From the NCBI GenBank assembly GCA_017394805.1, contig JAFPXC010000031.1:1-64000 (forward strand): a DNA stretch of 64,000 nt, in the 5' to 3' direction. The translations under genes and the position numbers were made by a program. The notes beneath the pieces are model-generated. The model searched no databases, was not told where the DNA came from, and was given only the letters and a program-made list of their open reading frames with translations. The stretch is from Clostridia bacterium. GTDB taxonomy: Bacteria; Bacillota; Clostridia; Christensenellales; CAG-1252. Below, piece after piece: positions 34,601-41,174 of this stretch (position 1 is its first letter; each line of letters opens with the position of its first letter).

Positions 34601-35733
34601 ATGCCCCGCGCAAACGGCCACGCCACCCCGAATGCCAATACGCACGACACGATAGGGACGTAATCGGTGCCCGCAGCCAAAGGCAAGCCCGCCAAGAGCG
34701 CGGTCGCCAACGCACAGCACGCGATATACGCCCTTTCGCGCCCTTTGGACAAGGGCGTTAGGCGCGAAACGCCCGTCCGCATATAACGGCGAAAAGCACC
34801 TTGGTCAAATAGCGCCGCCGTAACGTCCACGCCCACCGTCTCGGCGACGTGGCGGCAGATATGCGCCACGGCCACTTCCTGCACGTTGTACCGCTCGGCG
34901 AGATAACTCACCCGCGCTAAACACGCCAAACGCGTCTCGCGCGAGACGTTTTCGTCCAAAGCCAAGGCGTTGCCGGTCTCCGACAAGGTCATCAGGTATT
35001 CTTGGGATACGTCGTCTATGGCCGTCAGCATAGCCAAATACTGCTTGGCTTTGCCCTCTTCGCGTATGAGATATTGCCAAAAACGGCGTTTGACGCCATC
35101 TACGTCCACGCCCTCGGGCGGTTTATACCCGTTTTCGACGTAGGCGTAGTAGAGATATGCGTCCGACTGCGCCCGATTGCGTCCGCCCGCCGCCGCCAAA
35201 GCACGCATACGCCTTAGGTCGAGCGAAGCGCGGGACAATTCCGCCAACCGCTCGAGTACGGCCAGCCGCAACCCGTCGGGGATATGCGCCGCTTCCTGCC
35301 AAAAGACGGGCGTCACCGCCCCCAAATCGGTCAAAGACGCTTGTATGCGCTCGCGCGTCAGCGCGTCCGTATGCGCGACGATATATCTACAAAGGGTGAG
35401 AACGCGCGGCGTTCCCGCCGTGGTCGGCAAACGGTGCAACGCGGCATTGCGCACGGACGACAGCGCGCGTTCGATCATATAATCGTTGTCGCGCAGCCAC
35501 TTCTCGAACGAATAGAGTTCTCGCCGCGCTTTGACGTCGCGGTTGAGCGCACGCACCGCTCGCCCGAACACGCCGAACGGGCGATAGTCGAGTGGCACGA
35601 AGCCCTTGGTATAGGTGCGAAACGCCAACCCCATCTCGTGCAGGTCGGCGTAGGAGACCGCACGGGGCGGATGCCGATAGGTGAACAAGAGCACGAGAAG
35701 ACAAATAAGCAGCGCGATAAGGGGATAGGTCAT
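28636..35733 (-). CDS. Cyclic beta-1,2-glucan synthase-like protein (GT84 + GH94 type)
   Basis: Giant membrane protein of about 2365 aa, NdvB/Cgs type. An N-terminal span (residues 4-20) and a cytoplasmic region lead to two spans near 335-385. The glycosyltransferase part follows, with a DDDSR acidic motif near 526 and RWQRGD near 661, the QxxRW-like region. More spans lie at about 700-860, then a glucoamylase-like domain (YYDTLASEARLAYYLAAAEG near 1030), sandwich domains, and a C-terminal GH94 phosphorylase-like domain with HWWHEPN (near 1965) and GGDWNDGVN (near 2060, catalytic Asp). In proteobacteria such enzymes make, cyclise and trim beta-1,2-glucan. The start could also be a TTG at 35751. 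No phosphoglycerol or succinyl transferase is adjacent. Confidence 0.85.
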   Translation of the reverse strand: MTYPLIALLICLLVLLFTYRHPPRAVSYADLHEMGLAFRTYTKGFVPLDYRPFGVFGRAVRALNRDVKARRELYSFEKWLRDNDYMIERALSSVRNAALHRLPTTAGTPRVLTLCRYIVAHTDALTRERIQASLTDLGAVTPVFWQEAAHIPDGLRLAVLERLAELSRASLDLRRMRALAAAGGRNRAQSDAYLYYAYVENGYKPPEGVDVDGVKRRFWQYLIREEGKAKQYLAMLTAIDDVSQEYLMTLSETGNALALDENVSRETRLACLARVSYLAERYNVQEVAVAHICRHVAETVGVDVTAALFDQGAFRRYMRTGVSRLTPLSKGRERAYIACCALATALLAGLPLAAGTDYVPIVSCVLAFGVAWPFARGMVCWFWRRNPACDCRMGYAEVPDEGKTVVVVSRYVGGEEDLAEAVRRLRALSHNSPKRNLHYCLLIDFAKADAPWTEKDETLLAAVKAYAREDGLCYAVRKRVPDGDRYVAWERKRGAIMDYFEALQTGDSSKFVYKSYTPQGCKLAVLLDDDSRLMPLGVLDAVNRMLHPANRRYDLMTFDARYRVASVGRRYGLRYARYREEGAYPVDGDFYADAFGRAIYSGKAIVRIDAYLAKLRDAFPDERILSHDVIEGAILSSGRLRQVVCEDVPNTFLADRARTARWQRGDLLLAPYLAPVVKGRRGKRLNGIAPVYKAVIWENILSVLRPFFALSMVFLGALRGSLYLALLGVGYYLAPFLPSLLGAIYSWESKRLRYALGEVGYVLLQIVENLVLLPFWAIDGFFTFCTTAFGSIAGRNMLVWKPFFTTQKKSGFGRYLVAFLPSAVGAIMLALLSFNLWFVVYMAFTLTAVLWVADERELRVPQVPAKYSREVVDVMRRTYRYFVDNAPHGLIKDNLQVRPIPGGQDMTSPTDMGFAVLAEVTAIVSQLAPDGWERLKTVLARIGELERWQGHLYNWYGVDGRVLERVVSTVDSANFMACVLCAEQLAIEEGRRDIVELCRPFLGASFAEFFDFDRNMLSIVRRVDEGKNEGYYDTLASEARLAYYLAAAEGLPVKAYYGLSRACVRYGGNTLVSWGGTAFEYLLPRVFVTPPVGSLLHRSERNAARMQAHSPVDGVYGISESCYYAFNDQMRYRYQANGIEALAMHPDCGGEVVSPYASALTAAYYPQAAFQNLLRLKERGAYGAYGFYEAVEGNRVVEAYMAHHQGMTLAALCNAVCDNAISRLFMRNARMECALLLANERGEEGRRPFRTVKRTPTAVFAPKRFVYPYPVRAAHVLSSGEMKGVYLSDGRQELHIGRDLVDGLAIGKNYAAERFVLVERVSDGRLFSPYPEVTDVGAEYAFEVEGGAVVYRNLTYATSETVRLSPDGQTEVRDLRIDNPTDVPEVYRVAVYFPLTLTDEGGALSHAAYRNMFVRTAIAEGVSAWREEGGECKSRVFVDVQGLDAVRYETNRRNFPHRNFLPREAFDCFDGEYPHEGAVLYPCFAATGRVVVPPNGSARVYLCCGKATGSAAECAAAHKTIYLTHATDYYGLSECLSSAARVFDKYADDQVAPALASVLLDNEERVAAQLGGADGVRVLPYTTNFRENLTNALVVRLCEGVADVRMFRPSEDRQGALVAQVAARLVDVGAAFTPRGARWARRRFSPSARPAMPTPVWVTGEGTFVAGGAYAVRPVDRATRMPYANVVSNGAIGFVLTENGGGYFFGRNSRQNKLTYWRNDPMNDLPTHILGATDGAAHYRLNDARYSLCTHGKDFTRFCTIIGDNRVEATYRIAGNKIRVDVEQTGELWLYLDFVPLLDWRPNENCYLKKRTEHAAVVENARTRQTMTFAVSQGEIYTSVKDLYALVHGEAPVEDAFDLVGGAAQRKRVTFYLAEGQPKGNAVYELTVPYGVVGARPLDYLLEGAWRQLVHSRLHAKTAYYQCGGAWGFRDQLQDIAAYMPYDEGAARRLLLHFAAHQYAEGDVMHWWHEPNTGVRTQITDDRLFLVWAACRYLDMTEDRAFLDERVPFLLSEPLGKGVPSRYETPTVSREKYTMREHLRRAATSVLRFGKHDLLLVYGGDWNDGVNAIGLLGEGESVWLSMFAYRVIERAKSLFEGESELFDKRLARLRHGVRKAFVKDRFFAYTTDDGRTVGGGDGDCALYLMTQAFGALSGAVEPDMARLALQTAKRLVDYENGLIRLFAPPFAPQDKVGYIADYPKGIRENGGQYTHAALWYCLALVEVGEVEYAYELLRLLNPIEKCAGKRAAVAYGVEPYVLAADVYTADGYTGAGGWTWYTGSAAWAIMLIVEWFYGVRVCRNTLTVHPRLPKALGDTELRYLWRGQTFHIYFRFGEEESLTVDGEEKRCLLPEDATKHVVCTTKRCN

Positions 35734-35794
35734 ACGAAGAGTTTGCCCCAAAACCTTCGATATAAACCGCTTGGCGACGATTTGCGCCCGACGC

Positions 35795-35823
35795 TTGCAT
35801 TTGCCGCAGAAACGTGCTACAAT
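35795..35823 (+). promoter_or_regulatory. Promoter of RNase P RNA
   Basis: -35 TTGCAT (35795-35800), 17-base spacer, -10 TACAAT (35818-35823); start predicted at about 35830, the RNA 5' end. Confidence 0.8.
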
Positions 35824-35829
35824 ACTATC

Positions 35830-36146
35830 GAGCTAACCGGATAATCGCATCGCAAGATGAGGAAAGTCCGAGCACCACAGGACGGAGTGCCGGCTAACTA
35901 CCGGTGAAGGCGACTTCAAGGAAAGTGCAACAGAGATATACCGCCGACCACGTCGGTAAGGATGGAAAGGCGAGGTAAGAGCTCACCGCACCCTCGGTAA
36001 CGCGGGTGGCTATGTAAACCCCACTCGGTGCAAGTTTTGGGAGGCTAACGCTGTCCGCCACTCCCTACACACGCTGGAGCCTATTGGCGACAATAGGCGT
36101 AGAAAGATGATTATCGAATACAGAACTCGGCTTACAGGTTAGACTC
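35830..36146 (+). ncRNA. rnpB: RNase P RNA (class A)
   Basis: Catalytic RNA that trims tRNA 5' ends. The ends pair (GAGCTAACC with GGTTAGACTC, helix P1). The conserved core GAGGAAAGTCCGAGCACC begins near 35858, and the 3' core AGAAAGATGATTATCGAATAC with ACAGAACTCGGCTTACAG closes P4. ACAG...GGAAAGTGCAACAGAGA and the GGTAAGAGCTCACC segment (P10-P12) are in order. The length of about 317 nt and P-helix order suit the A type rather than the Bacillus B type. Confidence 0.95.
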
Positions 36147-36171
36147 ACGGCGCATTAGCGCCGTTTTTTTT
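36147..36171 (+). terminator. Terminator of RNase P RNA
   Basis: ACGGCGC-atta-GCGCCGT followed by a run of eight T. It also sits just after the convergent sigK stop. Confidence 0.85.
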
Positions 36172-36188
36172 CAACCGGCGGCGCTTGC

Positions 36189-36863
36189 CTACAAAATATC
36201 CGTCAATCCGTGCTCTTCGCAATAAGCGCGCATTTTGCCCAGCGCCTTCTTCTCGATACGAGATATGTACGAGCGCGATATGTTTTCGCGTTCGGCAATC
36301 TGCCTTTGGGACAGGACGGGTTGGTCGAACAATCCGTAGCGGCTGACGATGATGCGCCGCTCGCGCTCGGTCAACGCGCCGAGCACGCGGCACACGATGG
36401 CTTTGACTTCCTCTTCCTCGGCGGCTTTGCCGATATCCTCGCCTTCGTTGTACAACGTGTCGATATAGGTCACCTCGTTGCCGTCTTTGTCCACGCCGAC
36501 GGGCGCGTACAGGGACACGTTCTGCCTGTCGTGCTTGGTCCATCGAATATACATCAATATTTCGTTTTCGATACATTTGGCAGCGTAGGTTGAGAATTGC
36601 GTGCCCCGCTCCACGCGAAAAGAATGAATGGCCTTGATTAGCCCCATCGAGCCTATGCTGATGATTTCTTCGTTGTCCGCCACCCCCTGATAGCGTCTGA
36701 CGACGTGCACCACGAGGCGCATATTGTGTTTGACCAACACGTCCAAGGCGTGTTTGTCCCCCTTGGCGAGTTGTTCAAAATAGGCTTTTTCTTTTTCTTT
36801 GGGCAGAGGTTTGGCAAAACCGCCGCCCACGTCGTCCGGAGCATAGCAAGCAAAAAACGTCAT
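36189..36863 (-). CDS. sigK: Sporulation sigma factor K (late mother cell)
   Basis: Sigma-70 family factor of 224 aa that directs coat and cortex genes after engulfment. Region 2 (HNMRLVVHVVRRYQG, ISIGSMGLIKAIHSF, TYAAKCIENEILMYIR) and region 4 (TERERRIIVSRYGLFDQ, SQRQIAERENISRSYISRIEKKAL) are intact. It follows SigK rather than SigE at the VSLYAPVGVDKDGNE segment. A short pro-sequence precedes region 2. The gene is unbroken: no skin-type element. ATG 36863 has no ribosome-binding site; TTGCAA lies 30 bases upstream. Confidence 0.88.
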   Translation of the reverse strand: MTFFACYAPDDVGGGFAKPLPKEKEKAYFEQLAKGDKHALDVLVKHNMRLVVHVVRRYQGVADNEEIISIGSMGLIKAIHSFRVERGTQFSTYAAKCIENEILMYIRWTKHDRQNVSLYAPVGVDKDGNEVTYIDTLYNEGEDIGKAAEEEEVKAIVCRVLGALTERERRIIVSRYGLFDQPVLSQRQIAERENISRSYISRIEKKALGKMRAYCEEHGLTDIL

Positions 36864-36941
36864 GCTATACTCTATTCGTTTTCGACAAGATAATTGCAAG
36901 TCCGCTTTTTTTAGTTTGAATTTTTGGGTGCGGCTTCGCAT

Positions 36942-36970
36942 AAAAAACGCTCTCCCACGGGGGAAAGCGT
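36942..36970 (-). terminator. Terminator after the pseudouridine synthase gene
   Basis: Minus strand ACGCTTTCCC pairs with GGGAGAGCGT, then TTTTTT. It separates nrdR-rluA-like from sigK. Confidence 0.85.
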
Positions 36971-36992
36971 CGCGTATAGTCGTTGGCTCGTC

Positions 36993-37832
36993 CTATTGGA
37001 CGGTGCGAAGGTCGGCGGGCAACTCGATGGTTGCTTCGCTGAGATGGGGCAATTCCCGCACCGAGGGAAAGACCAATTTGTACGCCGTCAGTTGCTGTTT
37101 GTCCTTGCCGTAGCGTCTGTTCACCCTGTCGTCGCCGTATTTGCCGTCGCCGAGGATAAAATGCCCCCAATCGGCAAGTTGCGCCCGCAGTTGATGGGTT
37201 TTGCCGCCTCGCAACGCGATGGTGACGGTCGTCAGGCCGTCCTTGTAGGCAAGGGGCGTCACCACGCACTTCACTCTGTCGGCGTCGGCGGATTCTTGGT
37301 GTAATATGCGCACTCTACCAGCCAACTCGTCTTTGACGAGCCAACCCTCGAGCACGGTTTCTTCGCGCACTTCGCCGAGGACTCGGGCCAGGTAGTATTT
37401 GGTGATGCGATGCTCGGCGTTGAGGCGGTACAATATCTCGTAGGCGCGTTCGTTCAAAGCGAACATGAGCAGCCCGTCCGTATTGGTGTCCAAGCGGTGC
37501 AATAGGCGCACGTCGCCGAAGACGTATCGAGCCAAAGACTCGAACGACCGCTCCCCCGCGGACGCCACGCCCTTGGGCTTGTACAAGACCAACAAGTCTT
37601 GGTCGCGATAGACCACGCGAATGCGAATGAGGTCGGGCGCGCAAAATAAATCCACCGCGTCCCCCGAGCGCACTTGGGCGCCTTTGGGGGCGCGTGCGCC
37701 GTTCAAAAACACGTCGCGCTTGTCGACGAGGCGCATAAGCAAAGAATACGGCAACTCGGGATAGATGTCCGCCACCGCTTTCGCAAGGGCTTTCGGGTTG
37801 CCGTCGTACGTTCGCTTAAAATATTCGCTCAT
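36993..37832 (-). CDS. RluA-family pseudouridine synthase with S4 domain
   Basis: Second pseudouridine synthase in the window, 279 aa. An N-terminal S4 RNA-binding domain (about residues 15-65, VDKRDVFLNGARAPKGAQVRSGDAV) is followed by the catalytic domain with HRLDTNTDGLLMFA (active Asp near residue 113) and GGKTHQLRAQLADWGHFILGD. The target RNA is not known. Its start overlaps the nrdR stop (ATGA), so it is coupled to nrdR. Confidence 0.9.
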   Translation of the reverse strand: MSEYFKRTYDGNPKALAKAVADIYPELPYSLLMRLVDKRDVFLNGARAPKGAQVRSGDAVDLFCAPDLIRIRVVYRDQDLLVLYKPKGVASAGERSFESLARYVFGDVRLLHRLDTNTDGLLMFALNERAYEILYRLNAEHRITKYYLARVLGEVREETVLEGWLVKDELAGRVRILHQESADADRVKCVVTPLAYKDGLTTVTIALRGGKTHQLRAQLADWGHFILGDGKYGDDRVNRRYGKDKQQLTAYKLVFPSVRELPHLSEATIELPADLRTVQ

Positions 37833-38290
37833 TTATTGTTTTTGCTCAAAATCTCGCTGATTTTGGCCATAAAAGTCTCGATATCCTTGAACTCCTGATA
37901 GACCGAACAATAGCGCACGTAGGCCACGTCGTCGATATTTTTCAGACCTTCCATCACCAAGTCGCCGATGTGTGCGGTGGACACCTCGTTACTGCCCGAA
38001 TTCAAAACGGCCTTGGTGACGTCGGCCACCAAGCGGTCTATCTTGTAGATGGGAACGGGGCGCTTCTCGCAGGCCTTGACGATGCCCGCGCGCACTTTGC
38101 CCGCGTCGAACTCCTGCCTGCCGCCGTTTTTCTTGACGACGTAAATAGAAGACTGCTCCACCATCTCGTAGGTCGTGAAGCGGCGCTTGCACTTCAAACA
38201 CTCGCGTCTTCTGCGGATACTCGTGCCGTCCTCGGACATACGGCTATCGATTACTTTACTGTCCAAACAACCACAATAATTGCATTTCAT
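37829..38290 (-). CDS. nrdR: Ribonucleotide reductase regulator NrdR
   Basis: ATP/dATP-sensing repressor of ribonucleotide reductase genes. The N-terminal zinc ribbon has two Cys pairs (MKCNYCG and ECLKCKRRFTTYE) and is followed by the ATP-cone domain (VVKKNGGRQEFDAGKVRAGI). At 153 aa it has the usual length. The ATG at 38290, 7 bases after AGGTGA, is preferred to one six codons earlier. Its place beside sigG and ymxH-type genes is usual in Clostridia. No nrd gene is in the window. Confidence 0.96.
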   Translation of the reverse strand: MKCNYCGCLDSKVIDSRMSEDGTSIRRRRECLKCKRRFTTYEMVEQSSIYVVKKNGGRQEFDAGKVRAGIVKACEKRPVPIYKIDRLVADVTKAVLNSGSNEVSTAHIGDLVMEGLKNIDDVAYVRYCSVYQEFKDIETFMAKISEILSKNNK

Positions 38291-38390
38291 ATCTTTTTCA
38301 CCTGTCATACAGTATAGCCCATATTTTGTGGTTTGTAAAGATATTTTCGCATTTTTATCAAAAATATTGTGTTCGTTTGGATTTGTCGAA

Positions 38391-38645
38391 TCACATGGGC
38401 GGCAACGCTTTTACGTTCAGATCCACCAAAATCACGTCGTCGCCTATGCGGCATACCTGGCGCCACGGCACGAAAATGCACTTAGCGTCCCCTATCGTTT
38501 TGAACACACACTTGTCCGCCGGGAGCAAGATGCCGAGCACCTGACCCGCAAGAGAAAGGGACAAATCTATGATGTGACCGAACTTTTTGCCGTCCGACAT
38601 ATTGACGACTTCTTTTGCTCTCAATTCGCCGAAAGATATTTCCAT
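38391..38645 (-). CDS. YlmC/YmxH-family PRC-barrel sporulation protein
   Basis: Small PRC-barrel protein of 84 aa (MEISFGELRAKEVVNMSDGKK, GHIIDLSL, ending VILVDL). This family is widespread in spore formers and often lies beside sigG, as here; its molecular role is not established. It is divergent from sigG and shares a 112-base intergenic region with it. No clear ribosome-binding site precedes the ATG. Confidence 0.88.
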   Translation of the reverse strand: MEISFGELRAKEVVNMSDGKKFGHIIDLSLSLAGQVLGILLPADKCVFKTIGDAKCIFVPWRQVCRIGDDVILVDLNVKALPPM

Positions 38646-38663
38646 ACTACACGATATGTATAA

Positions 38664-38693
38664 ACCGCCCGAAAAATGAAATAATAAATAAAG
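38664..38693 (+). promoter_or_regulatory. Possible sigma-F/G-type promoter of sigG
   Basis: A TGTATA element followed about 17 bases later by AATAATA resembles the sigma-G consensus (GMATR, 18 bases, CATNMTA), which would allow autoregulation in the forespore. The match is partial, so this is only a candidate. Confidence 0.3.
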
Positions 38694-38757
38694 AACCTAT
38701 CCGCGTGGGCCAAAAGCCGTTACATAGGAGTAACCCTTCTATCCAAAGGAGAATCGA

Positions 38758-39531
38758 ATGGCCTACAAAGTAAAACTATGCGGCATAGACACGTCGGCGC
38801 TGCCGCAAATGAGCACCGCCGAAAGCAATCGCATTTTGGAAGAGATCGCCGCGGGCGACGACACCCACCGCGACTACTTCCTCACCTCCAATCTGCGCTT
38901 GGTATTGAGCATCATTCATCGTTTTAATTTCGACAGCGACCGCGCCGAAGACGTATTTCAAGTGGGATGCTGGGGGTTGGTGAAAGCCCTCAACAATTTC
39001 GATCCCAAATACGGCGTGCTCTTCTCTACCTACGCAGTGCCCATGATCATCGGCGAGATACGGCGCTATCTCCGCGAAAGCACCGCGCTCAAAGTCAGCC
39101 GCAGTATGCGGGACACGGCCTACCAAGTGATGCAAGCCAAGGAAGCGTTGCGCCTTGCGGACGTCTACGAGCCTACCTACGACCAAATCGCGGCCTATAT
39201 CGGCATAGATACGTCCGAAATCGTATGCGCTTTGGACGCAATGGCCGACCCCATCTCCATCGACGAACCGGCTTTTGCCGACGGGGACGAATCCGCCACC
39301 GTGCGCGACCAGATAGCCGAATGCAAAGACCGCGAAGAAAAGATGGTAGAGCATATCGCTCTCGAAAAAGCCCTCACCTACCTGACGCCGAAAGAGCGCG
39401 AGATCATCGACCTTCGGTACTACCAAGGGCGCACGCAGACCGAAATATCGCGTATGCAAGGCGTCAGTCAAGCGCAAATCTCCCGCATAGAGTCGGCGGC
39501 CATACGGCGGCTAAGGCAATATATGCTGTAG
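38758..39531 (+). CDS. sigG: Sporulation sigma factor G (late forespore)
   Basis: Forespore-specific sigma factor, 257 aa. The N-terminus KVKLCGIDTSALPQMS is a SigG hallmark. Region 2 (NLRLVLSIIHRFN, FQVGCWGLVKALNNFD, FSTYAVPMIIGEIRRYLRES), region 3 and region 4 (LTPKEREIIDLRYYQGRTQTE, ISRMQGVSQAQISRIESAAI) are complete. An AAAGGAG site precedes the ATG. It is the only plus-strand gene within the sporulation block and converges on sigE with one base between the stops. Confidence 0.95.
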   Translation: MAYKVKLCGIDTSALPQMSTAESNRILEEIAAGDDTHRDYFLTSNLRLVLSIIHRFNFDSDRAEDVFQVGCWGLVKALNNFDPKYGVLFSTYAVPMIIGEIRRYLRESTALKVSRSMRDTAYQVMQAKEALRLADVYEPTYDQIAAYIGIDTSEIVCALDAMADPISIDEPAFADGDESATVRDQIAECKDREEKMVEHIALEKALTYLTPKEREIIDLRYYQGRTQTEISRMQGVSQAQISRIESAAIRRLRQYML

Positions 39532-39532
39532 G

Positions 39533-40249
39533 TCAATCCACGTATTTGGTGATCTCTTTGCGCAATTTGCCGATGACCTTCTTCTCCAACCGCGAGATAT
39601 AACTCTGGGATATACCCATCATATCGGCGATCTCTTTTTGGGTGCGCTCTTCGCTGCCAAACAAGCCGAAGCGCATCTTGATGATCTCGGTCTCGCGCCG
39701 ATTGAGGCTGTCGATGGAGCGATACAAAGCCTGTATTTCCTGCTCGCGTTCGAGTTCTTTGCCGATGGCGTCCGGCTCGGTGCCCAACACGTCGGCCAAC
39801 AGCAATTCGTTGCCTTCCCAATCGGTATTGAGCGGCTCGTCCAGGGATATTTCGCACTTTCTTCTGGTCACTTTGCGCAAATACATCAAGATTTCGTTCT
39901 CGATACAGCGCGAGGCAAAGGTGGCCAACTTGTTGTTTTTGTCGGCGTCGAAGCAGTTGACGGCCTTGATAAGCCCCATCGAGCCCACCGAAATGAGGTC
40001 GGCGACGTCGGGCACGGCGTTTTCGTACTTCTTGGCGATATAGACGACCAAGCGCATATTGCGTTCGATAAGCAACCGCTTGGCGTCCTCGTCGCCTTCG
40101 GCCATACGGCGGACGGCCGCCTGCTCTTCCTCGGACGTCAACGGCGTGGGCAACGGCTCGCCCGAAAGATAGTGCACCGCCGAGGGCGCTCGCTCGAACA
40201 CGTCGAAAATACGTCTGAAAAATGCCGCCAACTTGTGCAAAAACCGCAT
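39533..40249 (-). CDS. sigE: Sporulation sigma factor E precursor (early mother cell)
   Basis: Mother-cell sigma factor made as an inactive precursor, 238 aa. Residues 1-30 form the amphipathic pro-sequence (MRFLHKLAAFFRRIFDVFERA); VHYLSGEPLPTPL corresponds to the cleavage region of Bacillus pro-SigE. Region 2 (RNMRLVVYIAKKYENA, SVGSMGLIKAVNCFD, FASRCIENEILMYLRK) and region 4 (GSEERTQKEIADMMGISQSY, ISRLEKKVIGKLRKE) are intact. The ATG at 40249 follows AGGAGG. It is co-transcribed with spoIIGA, its processing protease. Confidence 0.95.
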   Translation of the reverse strand: MRFLHKLAAFFRRIFDVFERAPSAVHYLSGEPLPTPLTSEEEQAAVRRMAEGDEDAKRLLIERNMRLVVYIAKKYENAVPDVADLISVGSMGLIKAVNCFDADKNNKLATFASRCIENEILMYLRKVTRRKCEISLDEPLNTDWEGNELLLADVLGTEPDAIGKELEREQEIQALYRSIDSLNRRETEIIKMRFGLFGSEERTQKEIADMMGISQSYISRLEKKVIGKLRKEITKYVD

Positions 40250-40257
40250 ACTTCCTC

Positions 40258-41028
40258 CTATAAATCGCAGGGCAGCAACGCGTCGCACCCCGACAGGTTG
40301 TCCCGCGCGTACGCCACGTTGACCCGATTAATTGTATTCACCTGCCCATCGGAATATATCTTGACGCAATCTATTTGGTACAAACGAAAACGATTGTACC
40401 CCAATATCGTGCGTACGTCCACGTCCTCCGCCGAGGGTAGATCCCCTATCGAATCCTTGATTTTGGGCGACAAAAACACCACGCCCTTGCCGTTTTTGGC
40501 GACGACGGTATTCCCTGTGTCGTAAAACCCTCTAACGAAGACGAATCGCCCGCCTTGCACCAACTCCACTTTGACCAAATGGCGCTTGTGCCGAATCTCG
40601 GTGAGAATGCCTTTCACTTGGCGTATCAAATACAAAGCGACCAAGCAAGACGCGGCGACCAAGGCGACCACGCCTTTGGACGTGGACAGCACGCCGTATT
40701 GCAAATCGACGGCGGTGCCACCGACGAGATAGACGACGCCCCCCATCAACGCCGAAAACGCGGCGTACAATATCAAATTCTTTCGTAGCGATTTCCAACT
40801 GTCCGAAAGGGGCAAACATACCGCTACCAACACCGCCACCTTGTACAGTATTCGCGCCCAAACGGGCTTGATATAGAGAAACGGGAAGACGAGCGCCGCG
40901 CCCACGACGGCCGAAAACAAAAGGCGCCACCAAGTCGCCTTTTCGCCTGCGGTTATGCGGCACAGATAGGCGAGCAACAGGTCCAACGCCAAGTTGTCCA
41001 ATATCACCCATTCCACGTATACGATCAT
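40258..41028 (-). CDS. spoIIGA: Sigma-E processing peptidase SpoIIGA
   Basis: Membrane aspartic protease that removes the pro-sequence of SigE. Five hydrophobic spans fill residues 1-135; the C-terminal cytoplasmic half has the catalytic motif FYDTGN (Asp170) and LGYNRFRLYQIDCV. Length 256 aa. It lies 8 bases upstream of sigE. The start codon comes 6 bases after a TATACT -10 element with no ribosome-binding site, so the mRNA is probably leaderless. Confidence 0.93.
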   Translation of the reverse strand: MIVYVEWVILDNLALDLLLAYLCRITAGEKATWWRLLFSAVVGAALVFPFLYIKPVWARILYKVAVLVAVCLPLSDSWKSLRKNLILYAAFSALMGGVVYLVGGTAVDLQYGVLSTSKGVVALVAASCLVALYLIRQVKGILTEIRHKRHLVKVELVQGGRFVFVRGFYDTGNTVVAKNGKGVVFLSPKIKDSIGDLPSAEDVDVRTILGYNRFRLYQIDCVKIYSDGQVNTINRVNVAYARDNLSGCDALLPCDL

Positions 41029-41034
41029 ACCGAC

Positions 41035-41040
41035 AGTATA
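41035..41040 (-). promoter_or_regulatory. -10 element of spoIIGA-sigE
   Basis: Minus strand TATACT ends 6 bases before the spoIIGA ATG. No good -35 is seen at 17 bases, as expected for an activator-dependent promoter such as the Spo0A-driven spoIIG of Bacillus, but I see only a degenerate 0A-box-like stretch near 41071-41080. Confidence 0.45.
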
Positions 41041-41128
41041 TCGTACCGCCGACCGCCGATAATGGGAAAGGCTGTCGCAAAATGGGTATTTAGTTGGCAG
41101 GGAAAGGGCGCAAAACCCCTATTGCACG

Positions 41129-41158
41129 AAAAAAAGGCGCGAGCCGTCGCTCACGCCC
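41129..41158 (-). terminator. Terminator after ftsZ
   Basis: Minus strand GGCGTGAGC pairs with GCTCGCGCC (one T-G pair) around a short loop, then TTTTTTT. It separates ftsAZ from spoIIGA-sigE. Confidence 0.85.
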
Positions 41159-41174
41159 TTCTAAATAGACCGAA

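Noticed and set aside
41071-41080. Spo0A box upstream of spoIIGA
   Set aside because: TGTCGCAA resembles TGTCGAA only with an extra base; too weak to list as a site.
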